From Burkholderiaceae bacterium (GTDB lineage: Bacteria > Pseudomonadota > Gammaproteobacteria > Burkholderiales > Burkholderiaceae_C), in the NCBI GenBank assembly GCA_017999135.1, contig JAGOBT010000173.1, forward strand, positions 1 to 6,842: DNA of 6,842 nt, given 5' to 3'. The translations under genes and the position numbers were made by a program. The notes beneath the pieces are model-generated. The model worked only from the letters and a program-made list of their open reading frames with translations, was not told where the DNA came from and made no database searches. Of the stretch, positions 6,159 through 6,842 are shown piece by piece (positions within the stretch are counted from its first letter, which is position 1; every line of letters starts with the position of its first letter).

Positions 6159-6423
6159 GCGGCTTGGGGCTCGTTGCGGCCATTGGGTTCTGCGCGATCG
6201 CGCCACCGAGAGACGCGCCGCATGCGGTGATGGTGGCTGGACGAGGACGGCGGGTGCCTGGCCGACGCAAGTGAAGGAGGAGTCCTATTCGCCGCTTGCG
6301 GCGTGTAGGACGGGGGACATGGAGTCGGCCAGGCACCCGGCGGCCTCGTCCTCGCGCGGAAGATGGCGAGTCGGCAACTTCCGATGTGAGCCCGGCGTCG
6401 ACAACCGACTCCATCCAGACTGG
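6159..6423. other. Convergent intergenic gap after fliR
   Basis: This 265-bp non-coding stretch between fliR and the oppositely oriented permease holds the nested inverted repeat at 6239-6351. It also has two short palindromes (GCGCGATCGCGC at 6192-6203 and CCGCATGCGG at 6218-6227). A further 10-bp inverted pair is ATGGAGTCGG (6319-6328) with CCGACTCCAT (6405-6414). No promoter is expected because both flanking genes end here, and I see no credible gene in it. Confidence 0.6.
6239..6351. repeat. Large nested inverted repeat between convergent genes
   Basis: The outer arms are 28 bp, at 6239-6266 and 6324-6351, and match as reverse complements at 26 of 28 positions, including an unbroken GTGCCTGGCCGAC stretch. 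Inside lies a second, 14-position hairpin (6282-6295 with 6298-6311) with 12 Watson-Crick pairs, one G/T wobble and one T/T mismatch. The total is 113 bp. It sits 80 nt after fliR and 72 nt before the end of the convergent permease gene, where a bidirectional transcription barrier would be expected. There are no T-runs beside the arms and no clear target-site duplication. A two-way terminator and a dispersed repeat element are both plausible. Confidence 0.7.
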
Positions 6424-6842
6424 TCAGCCCTTCAGGCCACCCTGGGTCAGCCCGCCCACCACCCGTTCCTGGAAGAGCGCGATCAGCAGCGCCATCGGCA
6501 CGATGGCCACGATCAGCGCGGCCGAGATCACCGGCCAGGGGAAGCTGAATTCGCCCTGGTACAGCGCGATGCCCACCGGCACGGTACGCATCTGCGCACT
6601 GGCGTTCAGGCTCAGCGCCAGCAGAAACTCATCCCATGCGTTGACGAAGGCCAGGATGCCGGCGGTGAACACGCCCGGCGCGGCCAGCGGCACGACGATG
6701 CGCACCAGCGCGCCAAGCCGGGTGCAGCCGTCGATCATGGCGGCGTTTTCCAGATCCCTTGGAATGCTTTGGAAGAAACTCACCAGCACCAGCGTGCACA
6801 CCGGCAGGTTCAGCACGGTATAGGGCAGGATCAGCGCGGTGT
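6424..6842 (-). CDS. Carbohydrate ABC transporter inner-membrane permease, MalG-like (5' partial)
   Basis: This is the C-terminal part of a binding-protein-dependent ABC transporter permease of the MalG/CUT1 type, which carries sugars or related solutes across the inner membrane with a partner permease and an ATPase. The frame is open from the right edge (first full codon at 6840) to a stop at 6426-6424, giving 138 visible residues. Key evidence is the cytoplasmic EAA-loop at about visible residues 31-56, which reads ENAAMIDGCTRLGALVRIVV followed by PLAAPG. Then come hydrophobic helices with AGILAFVNAWDEFLLAL, TVPVGIALYQGEF and the family's C-terminal RVVGGLTQGGLKG. The first EAA residue appears to be Asn (32) where Glu is usual. 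The substrate cannot be told from this piece, so no symbol is given. It converges on fliR and is functionally unrelated to the flagellar genes. Confidence 0.9.
   Translation of the reverse strand, partial: TALILPYTVLNLPVCTLVLVSFFQSIPRDLENAAMIDGCTRLGALVRIVVPLAAPGVFTAGILAFVNAWDEFLLALSLNASAQMRTVPVGIALYQGEFSFPWPVISAALIVAIVPMALLIALFQERVVGGLTQGGLKG

Noticed and set aside
6192..6203. GCGCGATCGCGC palindrome, containing the GCGATCGC octamer known as HIP1 in cyanobacteria
   Set aside because: A single copy in a GC-rich betaproteobacterial-type sequence is expected by chance and the flanking genes give no cyanobacterial signal.
5087..6223. Antisense open frame of 378 codons opposite fliQ and fliR
   Set aside because: It is antisense to two clear membrane-protein genes, its composition is typical of a shadow frame, and it has no recognisable domain.
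6296..6823. Plus-strand open frame of 175 codons opposite the permease
   Set aside because: It crosses the inverted repeat and lies antisense to a clear MalG-like permease. Its Ser/Thr/Arg-rich composition matches a shadow frame.
1..6842. CRISPR arrays, tRNA or rRNA genes, transposases, phage or defence genes
   Set aside because: No regularly spaced repeats, no tRNA-like or rRNA segments and no such protein families were seen; the window is filled by flagellar genes and one transporter gene.

Overview
The window is a high-GC bacterial chromosome segment with strong G/C preference at third codon positions. It carries most of a flagellar cluster on the + strand, in the order fliK (5' end outside the window), fliL, fliM, fliN, fliO, fliP, fliQ, fliR. 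A convergent minus-strand gene for a sugar-type ABC transporter permease follows, cut by the right edge. The gene order, the protein sequences and the very Ala/Pro-rich FliK suggest a motile betaproteobacterium, most likely of the order Burkholderiales. That assignment is inference from style and family knowledge, and the sequence does not fix a genus.

Layout. Positions 1-1478 hold the hook-length control protein FliK. Positions 1479-1695 are a non-coding gap with a perfect 12-bp hairpin just after fliK and a smaller hairpin just before fliL. fliL (1696-2322) is followed by an unusual 198-bp spacer (2323-2520) packed with inverted repeats. From fliM onward (GTG at 2521) the genes are tightly packed: fliM/fliN overlap by 8 nt, fliN/fliO are 8 nt apart, fliO/fliP overlap by 11 nt, fliP/fliQ are 18 nt apart and fliQ/fliR 7 nt apart. 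This is the layout of one translationally coupled operon. After fliR (ends 6158) a 265-bp convergent gap contains a large nested inverted repeat (6239-6351). The permease gene then runs leftward from the window edge to 6424.

How the genes work together. FliP, FliQ and FliR form the membrane export gate of the flagellar type III secretion system, and FliO helps assemble it. FliM and FliN build the cytoplasmic C-ring (switch), which receives CheY-phosphate and sets rotation direction. FliL is a stator-associated basal-body membrane protein. FliK is exported and measures the hook, triggering the switch to filament-type export. The permease is functionally unrelated and marks the end of the cluster.

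I found no undescribed biological system here. The coding content is ordinary flagellar biology. The points worth a second look are non-coding: the nested inverted repeat after fliR, the hairpin-rich spacer that splits fliL from fliM, and hairpins next to the fliM and fliL ribosome binding sites. An acidic/poly-lysine linker in FliL is also notable.
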